6,977 bases of DNA from Streptococcaceae bacterium. Its GTDB lineage: Bacteria > Bacillota > Bacilli > Lactobacillales > Streptococcaceae. Positions 1-5,089 of this stretch are shown here, in pieces. The number at the start of each line of letters is the position of its first letter. Within the stretch, counting starts at the first letter, position 1. The stretch covers positions 1 through 6,977 of the forward strand of contig WREM01000054.1 of NCBI GenBank assembly GCA_009779335.1, given 5' to 3'. The notes below the pieces were generated by a model. It saw only the letters and a program-made list of their open reading frames with translations. It had not been told where the DNA came from and did not search any database. A program made the position numbers and the translations under genes.

Positions 1-734
1 GTTTCAAAATCATCTTGAGAATCAATCCCTAAAATCTCATAAGGAGTGGGAACTGCCTCATTATAAGTGTTTTGGTTATTCTTTTCGTAAAAATCTTCAA
101 ATTGCTCATCTTCATCATCTTGATTATTTGTATATGATTGATAATATCTCGCTTCTTCTTCACTTTTGTTCTTATCAGGAGCACCAAAGCATAAAATAGT
201 AATAATAATAGATCCGAACGGAGCAAAATATAGAAATAGAAATCCTAGACCAAGCCCTGCTGTCCGTAACCTTCTTATTATGAGAGCAATATATGGTACT
301 ATCGTATATACATATAAGAAGCCCGTTATAATAAGTAACTTAATCATCGCATCCGTAAATGGAATTTCTGTCAATGAAACAGAATTATTTACATGGTTAA
401 TTTTTACTAAATGTGGAGTGAGTGGTTCATAAATTTTGAAATAAATGAGTGCCATAATTCCTGATAGAAAGATTGTAGTCAGTAACCAGCCTATAAAAAA
501 ATTAAATCGTCCTGCATAAGCGTAAGGTTTTCCTACGTCTCCAAAAAATTTACAAATGCTTTCCCATAGCTTATTTTTTGAAATGGCTTTAGGTAATTTT
601 ATGCGTTTAAAAGGAAGTGCAATCAATTTAAACGTTAAATCAACTATTGTTCTCAGTATTTTTATGAGCACCATGGCAAGAACAGGTACTATCACTATTA
701 ATGCCTCTAAAAAAATAAATATTACTGCTGACAT
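1..734 (-). CDS. DUF805-like membrane protein with start of a C-terminal J-domain (3' end beyond window)
   Basis: The frame stays open from an ATG at 734 to the window edge, giving 244 residues with the C-terminus missing. Residues 3-28 form a hydrophobic segment, followed by a basic amphipathic stretch (about 36-56). The region from about residue 72 to 188 resembles DUF805: it opens with YAGRFNFFIGW, has a second hydrophobic segment, then a third (131-153), then RRLRTAGLGLGF and a last hydrophobic segment ending in FGAPDKNK. This matches the DUF805 pattern GR...W, RRLxDxG and a closing P/D/N-rich turn. An acidic, Asn/Gln-rich linker (about 190-228) leads to TPYEILGIDSQDDFE, which looks like helix I of a DnaJ J-domain. 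The diagnostic HPD lies outside the window. The start overlaps the lipoprotein stop as TAATG, so translation is probably coupled. The likely role, inferred only, is a membrane-anchored co-chaperone that brings DnaK to an envelope complex. The gene is real; the J-domain is likely but incomplete here. Confidence 0.8.
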   Translation of the reverse strand, partial: MSAVIFIFLEALIVIVPVLAMVLIKILRTIVDLTFKLIALPFKRIKLPKAISKNKLWESICKFFGDVGKPYAYAGRFNFFIGWLLTTIFLSGIMALIYFKIYEPLTPHLVKINHVNNSVSLTEIPFTDAMIKLLIITGFLYVYTIVPYIALIIRRLRTAGLGLGFLFLYFAPFGSIIITILCFGAPDKNKSEEEARYYQSYTNNQDDEDEQFEDFYEKNNQNTYNEAVPTPYEILGIDSQDDFE

Positions 735-1579
735 TAGTATGCTCCTGCCGACCAAGCAGGGTCAGCTATAAATGGATCTTGTGCATTTAGCCATGTAGCT
801 GCGGCTTTATATGCTTCATCTATTGTTCTAAACCCACCTTGTTGCCACAAAATTTTACCACTTTTACTTTTAACCCACCCTGTATAAGTTGTCGCAGGAG
901 GTGGAGTTGTTCCTCCGCTATCCCCTCCACTTGGTGGGGCAGGCGTGCTTGGAGTAGGAGTTAATGGGGTGCTTGAGCTTCCTCCATTACCTGCAGGAGT
1001 GGGTGGTGTATAAGATGAACCCCCATTGCTTCCAGTCGCTCCATTTGCATTACTTGCTGAATTATTATTTGATGCCGTTGCTTGCTCAGAAGCTGATTTG
1101 GCTGCCTTAGCATTATCTGCTTGTTTCTTGCTTGCTGCTAACTTGGCTTCTAGGTCTGCCTTGAGCTTGGCATCATTTTTATCCGTTAATTTTACTACTG
1201 CAGCTTTAGCCTTGTTATACAAGTCGTCATTCATTGCTGCTTTAGAGTATTCTGATACAGCTTCATTTGCCGCATTCACTAACCCTAAACGAGATTCAAG
1301 AGCTTTGATTTTAGCATTAAGCTCATCTTTGACTTTTGTATCTTTCACTTTAGCCACAAGAGCTTTTGCTGAATCAATATTCTTTTGATTGATTGCAGTA
1401 GTTGCTGTTGAGATTGCTTTATTTGCATTATCCTCAGCTGTTTTCTCTGCATCTTTAGCTAATTGTTCAGTTTTAGCTTTTGCATCTGCCGCTTCTTTAG
1501 CCTTGTCATTCCCACATGCTGTCAAAAGCATGGTGCTTGCAAGTGCAAGACTTGCGATTGTGATGATTTTTTTGTTCAT
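734..1579 (-). CDS. Surface lipoprotein with helical Ala/Lys stalk and Pro/Gly/Ser/Thr linker
   Basis: A 281-residue precursor. Residues 1-21 are a type II signal peptide (MNKK, hydrophobic core, then LLTAC), with the lipidated Cys at 22 and mature protein starting CGNDK. Residues 25-165 are Ala/Lys/Glu/Asp-rich and helical. They contain two related copies of about 45 residues (about 53-98 and 106-150) with the pattern A...A......AKA.V.K..D...K..L.AK. Residues 169-230 are an Asn/Ser/Gly then Pro/Thr/Ser/Gly-rich linker of wall-spanning type. The last 50 residues form a compact domain with four Trp (235, 245, 263, 276), starting TYTGWVKSKSGKILW, which I do not recognise. I chose the ATG at 1579 because it starts directly at the signal peptide, 19 bp after the upstream stop. 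A frame-open ATG at 1630 would add a basic 17-residue tail and overlap the upstream gene by 32 bp. The ribosome site is weak (AGTAGG), so coupling to the upstream gene is likely. Lipoproteins on conjugative elements can act in surface exclusion or adhesion, but nothing here proves that. Confidence 0.88.
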   Translation of the reverse strand: MNKKIITIASLALASTMLLTACGNDKAKEAADAKAKTEQLAKDAEKTAEDNANKAISTATTAINQKNIDSAKALVAKVKDTKVKDELNAKIKALESRLGLVNAANEAVSEYSKAAMNDDLYNKAKAAVVKLTDKNDAKLKADLEAKLAASKKQADNAKAAKSASEQATASNNNSASNANGATGSNGGSSYTPPTPAGNGGSSSTPLTPTPSTPAPPSGGDSGGTTPPPATTYTGWVKSKSGKILWQQGGFRTIDEAYKAAATWLNAQDPFIADPAWSAGAY

Positions 1580-1598
1580 TTTTCTACCTACTTTTCTA

Positions 1599-2072
1599 TT
1601 ACCTTTCAATAATGGCTTTAAGTTTTTCAATATCTGAGTCCGTCAGTTTAACATCTGACAAAACATCACTGATAAATTGGATCAATTCTTCTTTTACTTC
1701 AGATTCTGCTTCTTCTGAAAGATTTTCTTCTAATTTCAAACGCTGATGAGCGTCTAAAATAGCCGAATAGACACGTTTCATCTCTAATTGACTGGATACT
1801 CGATGTTTGATAAAAGAAAGGGCAGAAGCAATATCCCTTGTATAATTCCGACGTTGCTTGTCTTCTTTTTCTTTTATCTCCTCTGGCGTCATTAATGGAA
1901 GCGTCATAACCTCCTTAAGCTCAGGGTACAGTCTCATATTTCTTGAAAGTGTATCACTCCCTACCCCCAATCGATGAGCAATATCAGCTTTGGTCATACG
2001 TGTTGCCCGCCAAGCCTTTATTTCTTCCAGTCGTGGTTCAATTTTCTGATGATATAAGGATACTCGTCCCAT
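1599..2072 (-). CDS. Helix-turn-helix protein, terminase-small-subunit-like
   Basis: A 157-residue protein. Residues 11-50 form a homeodomain-like helix-turn-helix: IEPRLEEIKAWRATRMTK, then ADIAHRLGVGSDTLSRN as turn and recognition helix, then MRLYPELKEVM. The order "work unit, TKADIAxxLGV, TLxRxxxxYPEL" is the style of N-terminal domains of phage terminase small subunits and related DNA-binding proteins. The middle (about 60-110) is basic and helical. The C-terminal 45 residues are acidic and helical and may be an oligomerisation or partner-binding segment. The start lies 1 bp after the preceding stop (TAATATG), with AAAAGGAC as ribosome site inside the end of that gene. No large terminase is present, so a packaging role is not supported. 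A regulator or DNA-binding accessory protein of the element is more likely. Confidence 0.85.
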   Translation of the reverse strand: MGRVSLYHQKIEPRLEEIKAWRATRMTKADIAHRLGVGSDTLSRNMRLYPELKEVMTLPLMTPEEIKEKEDKQRRNYTRDIASALSFIKHRVSSQLEMKRVYSAILDAHQRLKLEENLSEEAESEVKEELIQFISDVLSDVKLTDSDIEKLKAIIER

Positions 2073-2073
2073 A

Positions 2074-2547
2074 TTAGTCCTTTTCTATAATAAGATTATT
2101 TTCTTTTTTATATTGCTCCCACTGAGCCGCAAACCCTCTCATAAGAGAACCAGCACCCGATTCAGTCAAGTCAGCCACAACTACTTCTCGCCCTGTCGCT
2201 TCGGCTTGAAGGGTATCAATGACAAACTGATCATATTCAGGTTGTAAAAAGACGTCTTCGCTCTTTGCTCTCATAGGAAGACCCTTTGCTTTTCTTTCGC
2301 AAATGACTTCTCCGTCTAATGCAAAATATGCAATATCCTCCCATTCTTGATAAACAAGTTTCATCGCAGGAACGTGTGCAGTAGGTTCATGCTCATAAGT
2401 CGCATCCATTGAACCAATCGGTACGATACACTCCATTGCCATGACATCTACATCATTGCTTGAATAAGGGTCATAAAACCTAAACGTCAAGGTTTTGTTG
2501 ACATTGTCCAACATGACCCGTAATAATGTTTCTTTTTCTATAAACAT
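2074..2547 (-). CDS. Conserved-looking orphan protein, function unknown
   Basis: A 157-residue soluble protein that I do not recognise. There is no signal peptide or membrane segment. The N-terminal half looks beta-rich: ETLLRVMLDNVNKTLTFRFY, then DVMAMECIVPIGSM, then MKLVYQEWEDIAYFALDGEV. The C-terminal half is helical and acidic, ending AAQWEQYKKENNLIIEKD. The start is clear: AGAGGAG sits 5 bp upstream of the ATG. It follows the zinc-ribbon gene after 31 bp and abuts the helix-turn-helix gene after 1 bp, so it belongs to the same transcript. The clean ribosome site and tight junctions make it a real gene; its job cannot be read from the sequence. Confidence 0.8.
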   Translation of the reverse strand: MFIEKETLLRVMLDNVNKTLTFRFYDPYSSNDVDVMAMECIVPIGSMDATYEHEPTAHVPAMKLVYQEWEDIAYFALDGEVICERKAKGLPMRAKSEDVFLQPEYDQFVIDTLQAEATGREVVVADLTESGAGSLMRGFAAQWEQYKKENNLIIEKD

Positions 2548-2578
2548 TTTTTCTCCTCTATTTTATCATATTTTTATT

Positions 2579-2830
2579 TTACAGCTCTCCGTACATACAC
2601 CAATGACATCCATCATAATCTAAAAGCAAGCCACATCTACTGCACCATCTTCCATCAATGAATTCTTGCTGTCGGATGATGTGGCAATCATCGCAGTAAC
2701 CTCCCACCATCATTGCATTTCCTACAAAACAACGTTGACAGGGATTACGATCCTCCATGAAGTCATCATCATCGTCTTCATCTTTAAAATCAAAAGCATA
2801 AATTGAATTGTGATTTAATTTTTCAGTCAT
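2579..2830 (-). CDS. Small zinc-ribbon protein with four CxxC pairs
   Basis: An 83-residue protein. Residues 17-24 form an acidic run (DEDDDDDF) after a short polar N-terminus. Four CxxC knuckles follow: C31-C34 (CQRC), C46-C49 (CDDC), C63-C66 (CSRC) and C75-C78 (CHWC). Eight cysteines in paired knuckles are what two structural zinc ribbons need. There is no catalytic motif. Small proteins of this kind usually act as nucleic-acid or protein adaptors, here by inference only. I start at the ATG at 2830 because AGGAG lies 8 bp upstream. The GTG at 2839 uses the last base of that AGGAG and so cannot be served by it. The gene starts 5 bp after the stop of the 47-residue membrane protein, whose last codons contain this ribosome site. 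Confidence 0.85.
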   Translation of the reverse strand: MTEKLNHNSIYAFDFKDEDDDDDFMEDRNPCQRCFVGNAMMVGGYCDDCHIIRQQEFIDGRWCSRCGLLLDYDGCHWCMYGEL

Positions 2831-2835
2831 AATTT

Positions 2836-2979
2836 TCACTCCTGTCTGTTGATAATTTCATCCATTTCTTTATCAAACGCTCTATTTTCTAACCAATCAA
2901 AAATAATTTGAAGGGCATAAATGAACGAAAGTGGAATAAATATAATCATAAAGACCATTGCATCTATTACATCTATCAT
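2836..2979 (-). CDS. Small single-span membrane protein (47 residues)
   Basis: A short frame, 47 residues, beginning MIDVIDAMVFMIIF. Residues 7-28 are strongly hydrophobic and form one transmembrane segment; the rest (about 29-47) is charged (WLENRAFDKEMDEIINRQE) and probably faces the cytoplasm. Three facts support it as a gene. It fills the gap between parA and the zinc-ribbon gene almost exactly. Its ATG is 1 bp after the parA stop (TAACATG). Its last codons, CAG GAG TGA, carry the ribosome site of the next gene. Its own ribosome site is weak (GGGG 6 bp upstream), so translation probably depends on coupling with parA. Function unknown; it might tether ParA or the zinc-ribbon protein to the membrane, which is speculation. 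Confidence 0.75.
   Translation of the reverse strand: MIDVIDAMVFMIIFIPLSFIYALQIIFDWLENRAFDKEMDEIINRQE
2839..2843 (-). promoter_or_regulatory. Ribosome binding site deciding the zinc-ribbon gene start
   Basis: AGGAG in minus-strand sense, 8 bases before ATG 2830. It lies in the final CAG GAG codons of the 47-residue gene. It rules out the GTG at 2839, which overlaps it. Confidence 0.75.
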
Positions 2980-2980
2980 G

Positions 2981-3808
2981 TTATACCCCATACATTTTAT
3001 AGAAAACATCGTCTATGCGTGCAATGAATTGCTTCATAGTTGTAGTTTTATTAGATGATTTCTGTTTAAGTACAGACAAAGGTTCATTGGTTACTTTAGC
3101 TGTTCCAATAATAGGGGTATGCTCAAACCACCCTACGAAAGAATGATCTGCGACCATTAAGTCCGAGAAGTCTTTTGTAAATCGTTTGGCATTAGCTTCT
3201 GTTCCGACCTTTGTTCCTACTTTCATCGTTTTTGCCTGAACAAAACTTTCTTGTGTCAACGGATGAATTTCAAGAGCTTTCAGTTCTTCTAAATGATGCT
3301 CTACTTCTGCGACCGTACGAATAGAATCCGCATCTACATCAATAGGGATAATAATTGTGTCCGCAAGCACCATAGCATTTTCTACAATAATTGAACCATC
3401 ATTATGAGTATCAAAGAAGACATAATCAAAATTTTCATTGATCCAGTCTTGATGTTTGGCAAACCATGCTAAGAGATAACGACGTCCCATCCCTCGTGTA
3501 ATTTCATCAATCTTCCCATAAAGATAAGAACTCCCTGCAATCAACCAAATCTTCTCGCTGACTTGAATCGGCTCAACTTCTCCATTGACTTCAAAAAGAT
3601 TAAGGACAGTATTTTCTTCTTTAACCCGTTTCTCTGATTCTCTGAGTGGAATATAACAATAAGTTAAACTCATAGATGGATCACAATCCACCATAAGCAC
3701 TCGCTTGCCTTTTTGTTCTAAATAATCTGCCGACTCAAAAGCTGTCGTTGTTTTTGCTGCTCCACCTTTACGGACATTAATGGTTAAATATTTCGCTTCT
3801 TTTTTCAT
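2981..3808 (-). CDS. parA: ParA-family partition ATPase
   Basis: A 275-residue Walker-type ATPase of the ParA/Soj/MinD class, which binds DNA non-specifically in its ATP state and moves plasmid or chromosomal cargo. Residues 14-22 are the deviant Walker A motif KGGAAKTTT, with signature lysine K14 and P-loop lysine K19. The usual Gly before K19 is Ala (KGGxGK in most members, KGGxAK in some Firmicutes). The A' motif is VLMVDCDPSMSLTY (37-50) with D41 and D43. Walker B is YVFFDTHND (129-137) with D133. The switch-like NAMVLADTIIIPIDVDADS (144-162) is also typical. There is no N-terminal helix-turn-helix, so this is closer to short (type Ib/Soj) ParAs, which do not repress their own operon directly. 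The start overlaps the upstream stop as TAATG, with GGGAGAAG as ribosome site. The 150-residue gene just upstream is the natural partner candidate. Confidence 0.95.
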   Translation of the reverse strand: MKKEAKYLTINVRKGGAAKTTTAFESADYLEQKGKRVLMVDCDPSMSLTYCYIPLRESEKRVKEENTVLNLFEVNGEVEPIQVSEKIWLIAGSSYLYGKIDEITRGMGRRYLLAWFAKHQDWINENFDYVFFDTHNDGSIIVENAMVLADTIIIPIDVDADSIRTVAEVEHHLEELKALEIHPLTQESFVQAKTMKVGTKVGTEANAKRFTKDFSDLMVADHSFVGWFEHTPIIGTAKVTNEPLSVLKQKSSNKTTTMKQFIARIDDVFYKMYGV

Positions 3809-4260
3809 TACTCTTCTCCCTTATTGTTTTGCCATTGTTGGTAGTCTTGAATCATATCCTGTTGTACTAAAAATTCATAGGCTTCCCACACTCGATAGTC
3901 AATCAAATCCTGTAAAAATTTACTTGGATTTGCAACCAACTCCCCTCCCCGACCACGACGAATGTAATTTCGTTCTTGTGCAGCCTGTTGAAAAAAGAGT
4001 TGTTGAGAATCCGTCAAAGTATATTGTCGGTTCTTTTTCACTTCAAAAGCAATGGGATGAGGAGCAAAGGCAATCTTAGTTGCTACATTCACTTGAACAT
4101 CGGAATTTTCTTCTTTAAGAGGTAAATCTTCCCATTTCTGAGTCACCATATTCAATTGTGATTCTGAATGTTCTACAGTTTTGACCTTGGCTTTAGGCTT
4201 AGTCTTTTGTTCTTCTTTACTATTCAAATAATCAGTAAACGCATCAAGATTCGCTGGCAT
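3808..4260 (-). CDS. Candidate ParA partner (centromere-binding or adaptor protein)
   Basis: A 150-residue protein. The N-terminal 60 residues are polar and basic/acidic, low complexity (KEEQKTKPKAKVKTVE) and probably disordered. The C-terminal part (about 72-140) is a folded helical domain: FEVKKNRQYTLTDSQQLFF, a basic patch IRRGRGGE, then FLQDLIDYRVWEAYEFLVQQ. It lies directly upstream of parA, with a one-base TAATG overlap, and overlaps the preceding gene by 17 bp. GGAGG stands 9 bp before its ATG. ParA systems with short ATPases usually pair with a small DNA-binding partner that has a flexible basic tail able to stimulate ATP hydrolysis. This protein fits by size, layout and position. I do not see a ParB HTH or a clear ribbon-helix-helix, and the usual order is ATPase first, so the role is inferred from context. 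Confidence 0.78.
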   Translation of the reverse strand: MPANLDAFTDYLNSKEEQKTKPKAKVKTVEHSESQLNMVTQKWEDLPLKEENSDVQVNVATKIAFAPHPIAFEVKKNRQYTLTDSQQLFFQQAAQERNYIRRGRGGELVANPSKFLQDLIDYRVWEAYEFLVQQDMIQDYQQWQNNKGEE

Positions 4261-4537
4261 CGTATTCTACCTCCACATTTTCTCTATAATAATCTTTAAG
4301 AATTTCAAAAGCAGGCATAAAATCTGCTCTCAAATCTACAACTGCATCCTTGAGGGTTTCTCTATCATAGAACCCCCAATCTTTTTGTCTAAAATCATTT
4401 TTCAAATCATTGGCAAATTCACTCCAATTATCATGAATCCAAAAGAGACGACCATAACACATCTCCTCAGGATTACTGAACAGATAATTGCTCAGCTCCT
4501 CCTTCAAATGATTTTTTTGTTGAGCATAAGTCTTCAT
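4244..4537 (-). CDS. First gene of the parA operon, orphan acidic protein
   Basis: A 97-residue soluble, acidic, helical protein, beginning MKTYAQQKNHLKEELSNYLF and ending NVEVEYDASES. Aromatic residues are frequent (LFWIHDNWSEFANDL). I do not recognise the family and see no metal site or membrane segment. The start is certain: GGGAGG is 5 bp upstream of the ATG, and no other in-frame start is better placed. It is the promoter-proximal gene of the left transcript and overlaps the next gene by 17 bp, so it is co-produced with the candidate ParA partner and ParA. The leading gene of such cassettes is often a regulator or accessory partition protein; that is a guess from position. Confidence 0.82.
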   Translation of the reverse strand: MKTYAQQKNHLKEELSNYLFSNPEEMCYGRLFWIHDNWSEFANDLKNDFRQKDWGFYDRETLKDAVVDLRADFMPAFEILKDYYRENVEVEYDASES

Positions 4538-4542
4538 ATAAG

Positions 4543-4548
4543 CCTCCC
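4543..4548 (-). promoter_or_regulatory. Ribosome binding site of the parA operon's first gene
   Basis: The minus strand reads AAGGGAGGCTTATATG. GGGAGG is a near-perfect anti-16S match 5 bases before the ATG at 4537, and it fixes the start of the first gene in the left transcript. Confidence 0.8.
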
Positions 4549-4601
4549 TTACGTTATATGTTAAAGTTCTTCTTTACTTTCGCTCGTTGAGAAAAGCTTT
4601 C

Positions 4602-4634
4602 TGTCTGCCGTACTTGCAATTCTCTGAGGTACTT
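4602..4634 (-). repeat. Imperfect 14-bp direct repeat in the parA operon leader
   Basis: In minus-strand sense, AAGTACCTCAGAGA (4634-4621) and AAGTACGGCAGACA (4615-4602) agree at 11 of 14 positions, sharing AAGTACnnCAGA. They are offset by 19 bp, close to two helical turns, so a protein could bind both on one face of the DNA. Their position between promoter and first gene of a ParA cassette is where partition sites and operators are often found. Only two copies are visible. Confidence 0.45.
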
Positions 4635-4638
4635 TTTC

Positions 4639-4650
4639 AAGTTTGAACTT
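4639..4650 (-). promoter_or_regulatory. 12-bp dyad at the transcription start, candidate operator
   Basis: AAGTT-CA-AACTT in minus-strand sense has 5-bp arms with a 2-bp centre. It begins a few bases downstream of the expected start of transcription (about 4652-4653). A repressor bound here would block the promoter at 4660-4688. The short AT-rich arms keep confidence low. Confidence 0.35.
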
Positions 4651-4659
4651 TATGATTTT

Positions 4660-4688
4660 ATTATAATATAATAATACGCCGTCGTCAA
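4660..4688 (-). promoter_or_regulatory. SigA-type promoter for the parA operon
   Basis: On the minus strand, -35 TTGACG (4688-4683) and -10 TATAAT (4665-4660) are separated by exactly 17 bp. The -10 is consensus and the -35 differs at one base. Transcription should start near 4653, leaving a leader of about 115 nt before the first gene. It sits directly after the end of the right-hand operon and points at the parA genes. Confidence 0.85.
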
Positions 4689-4689
4689 G

Positions 4690-4707
4690 AAAAAGGGGTT
4701 CCTTTTT
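4690..4707 (-). terminator. Weak hairpin at the end of the right-hand operon
   Basis: In minus-strand sense AAAAAGG (4707-4701), loop AACC, CCTTTTT (4696-4690). The 7-bp stem begins inside the stop codon of the 119-residue gene, and the T-run is its own 3' arm, followed by C and the -35 TT. The stem is short and AT-rich, so termination is probably leaky and some transcription may run into the parA operon. The plus-strand reading also ends in T6, but no plus-strand gene needs it. Confidence 0.4.
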
Positions 4708-5066
4708 TACCACGAAACTTCTATTTTTTCATTATTATACTCATAACGACTTATCACATAGCCCCTAAGACGCATCCATTTTAGGCCATCAAATGTTTGT
4801 AAATATTTGAATGCCTCTTTTTCTATTTTTTTACAAAAAGAATAGTTACAAAACTCTTCCGTATCATATCCTGACTTAGCACGTTCTTTTATTCGCTCTA
4901 AAATAAAATATTGCACTTCAGTTAAATTTTGTTTCTTCATCACTCTTTTTTTCTTCCACACAAGAAATTTTTTCTCTAAAAATTCATAGAATAGAAATAC
5001 CAATGTTCCTATAAACCATCCAGCAGCTGTACCTCCAAGAATACCCAATAATAAATTTTGACTCAT
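4707..5066 (-). CDS. Membrane-anchored small protein with possible winged-helix domain
   Basis: A 119-residue protein. Residues 4-29 are a Gly/Phe/Leu-rich transmembrane segment, followed by a strongly basic stretch (EKKFLVWKKKRVMKKQ), so by the positive-inside rule the bulk of the protein is cytoplasmic. Residues 48-119 begin LTEVQYFILERIKERAKSG, then a helix FCKKIEKEAFKYLQTF, and end with a likely beta hairpin GYVISRYEYNNEKIEVSW. This helix-helix-hairpin order resembles a winged helix, but without a recognisable family signature. The ribosome site GGAGAAG is 5 bp before the ATG. It follows the 224-residue membrane protein by 23 bp and is the last gene of the right transcript. Function unknown. 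Confidence 0.8.
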   Translation of the reverse strand: MSQNLLLGILGGTAAGWFIGTLVFLFYEFLEKKFLVWKKKRVMKKQNLTEVQYFILERIKERAKSGYDTEEFCNYSFCKKIEKEAFKYLQTFDGLKWMRLRGYVISRYEYNNEKIEVSW

Positions 5067-5089
5067 TTTTCTTCTCCATTCTTCTATAT

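Larger units (their letters stand above)
4562..4652 (-). repeat. 8-bp inverted repeat bracketing the parA operon leader
   Basis: In minus-strand sense, TAAAGTTC (4652-4645) near the predicted transcript start pairs with GAACTTTA (4569-4562), about 25 bases before the first ATG. The two arms would close most of the leader into one long-range stem. An 8-bp AT-rich match can arise by chance, so this is weak evidence for a leader fold or for two operator half-sites. Confidence 0.35.

Noticed and set aside
29..226. 65-residue minus-strand frame
   Set aside because: It lies wholly inside the DUF805-like gene in another frame and has a low-complexity Lys/Ile/Leu translation.
166..771. Plus-strand frames opposite the DUF805-like gene
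   Set aside because: Shadows of an AT-rich membrane protein gene whose frame is open for 244 codons with a recognisable domain.
1580..1630. Upstream ATG (1630) for the lipoprotein
   Set aside because: It would place 17 basic residues before the signal peptide and overlap the upstream gene; the ATG at 1579 starts exactly at the signal peptide.
1026..1637. Long plus-strand open frames opposite the lipoprotein
   Set aside because: They mirror the Ala/Lys-rich lipoprotein codons, giving Ala/Leu/Ser-rich translations, and the lipoprotein's signal peptide, lipobox and linker show which strand is real.
2560..2578. TATGATAAAAT as a -10 element before the 157-residue orphan
   Set aside because: No TTGACA-like box lies 16-18 bp upstream, and the gap is only 31 bp of AT-rich DNA inside an operon.
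2831..2839. GTG start for the zinc-ribbon gene
   Set aside because: The GTG overlaps the AGGAG ribosome site; the ATG at 2830 has correct 8-bp spacing.
3780..4079. Plus-strand frame across the parA start
   Set aside because: Antisense to the ParA start and its coupled partner gene.
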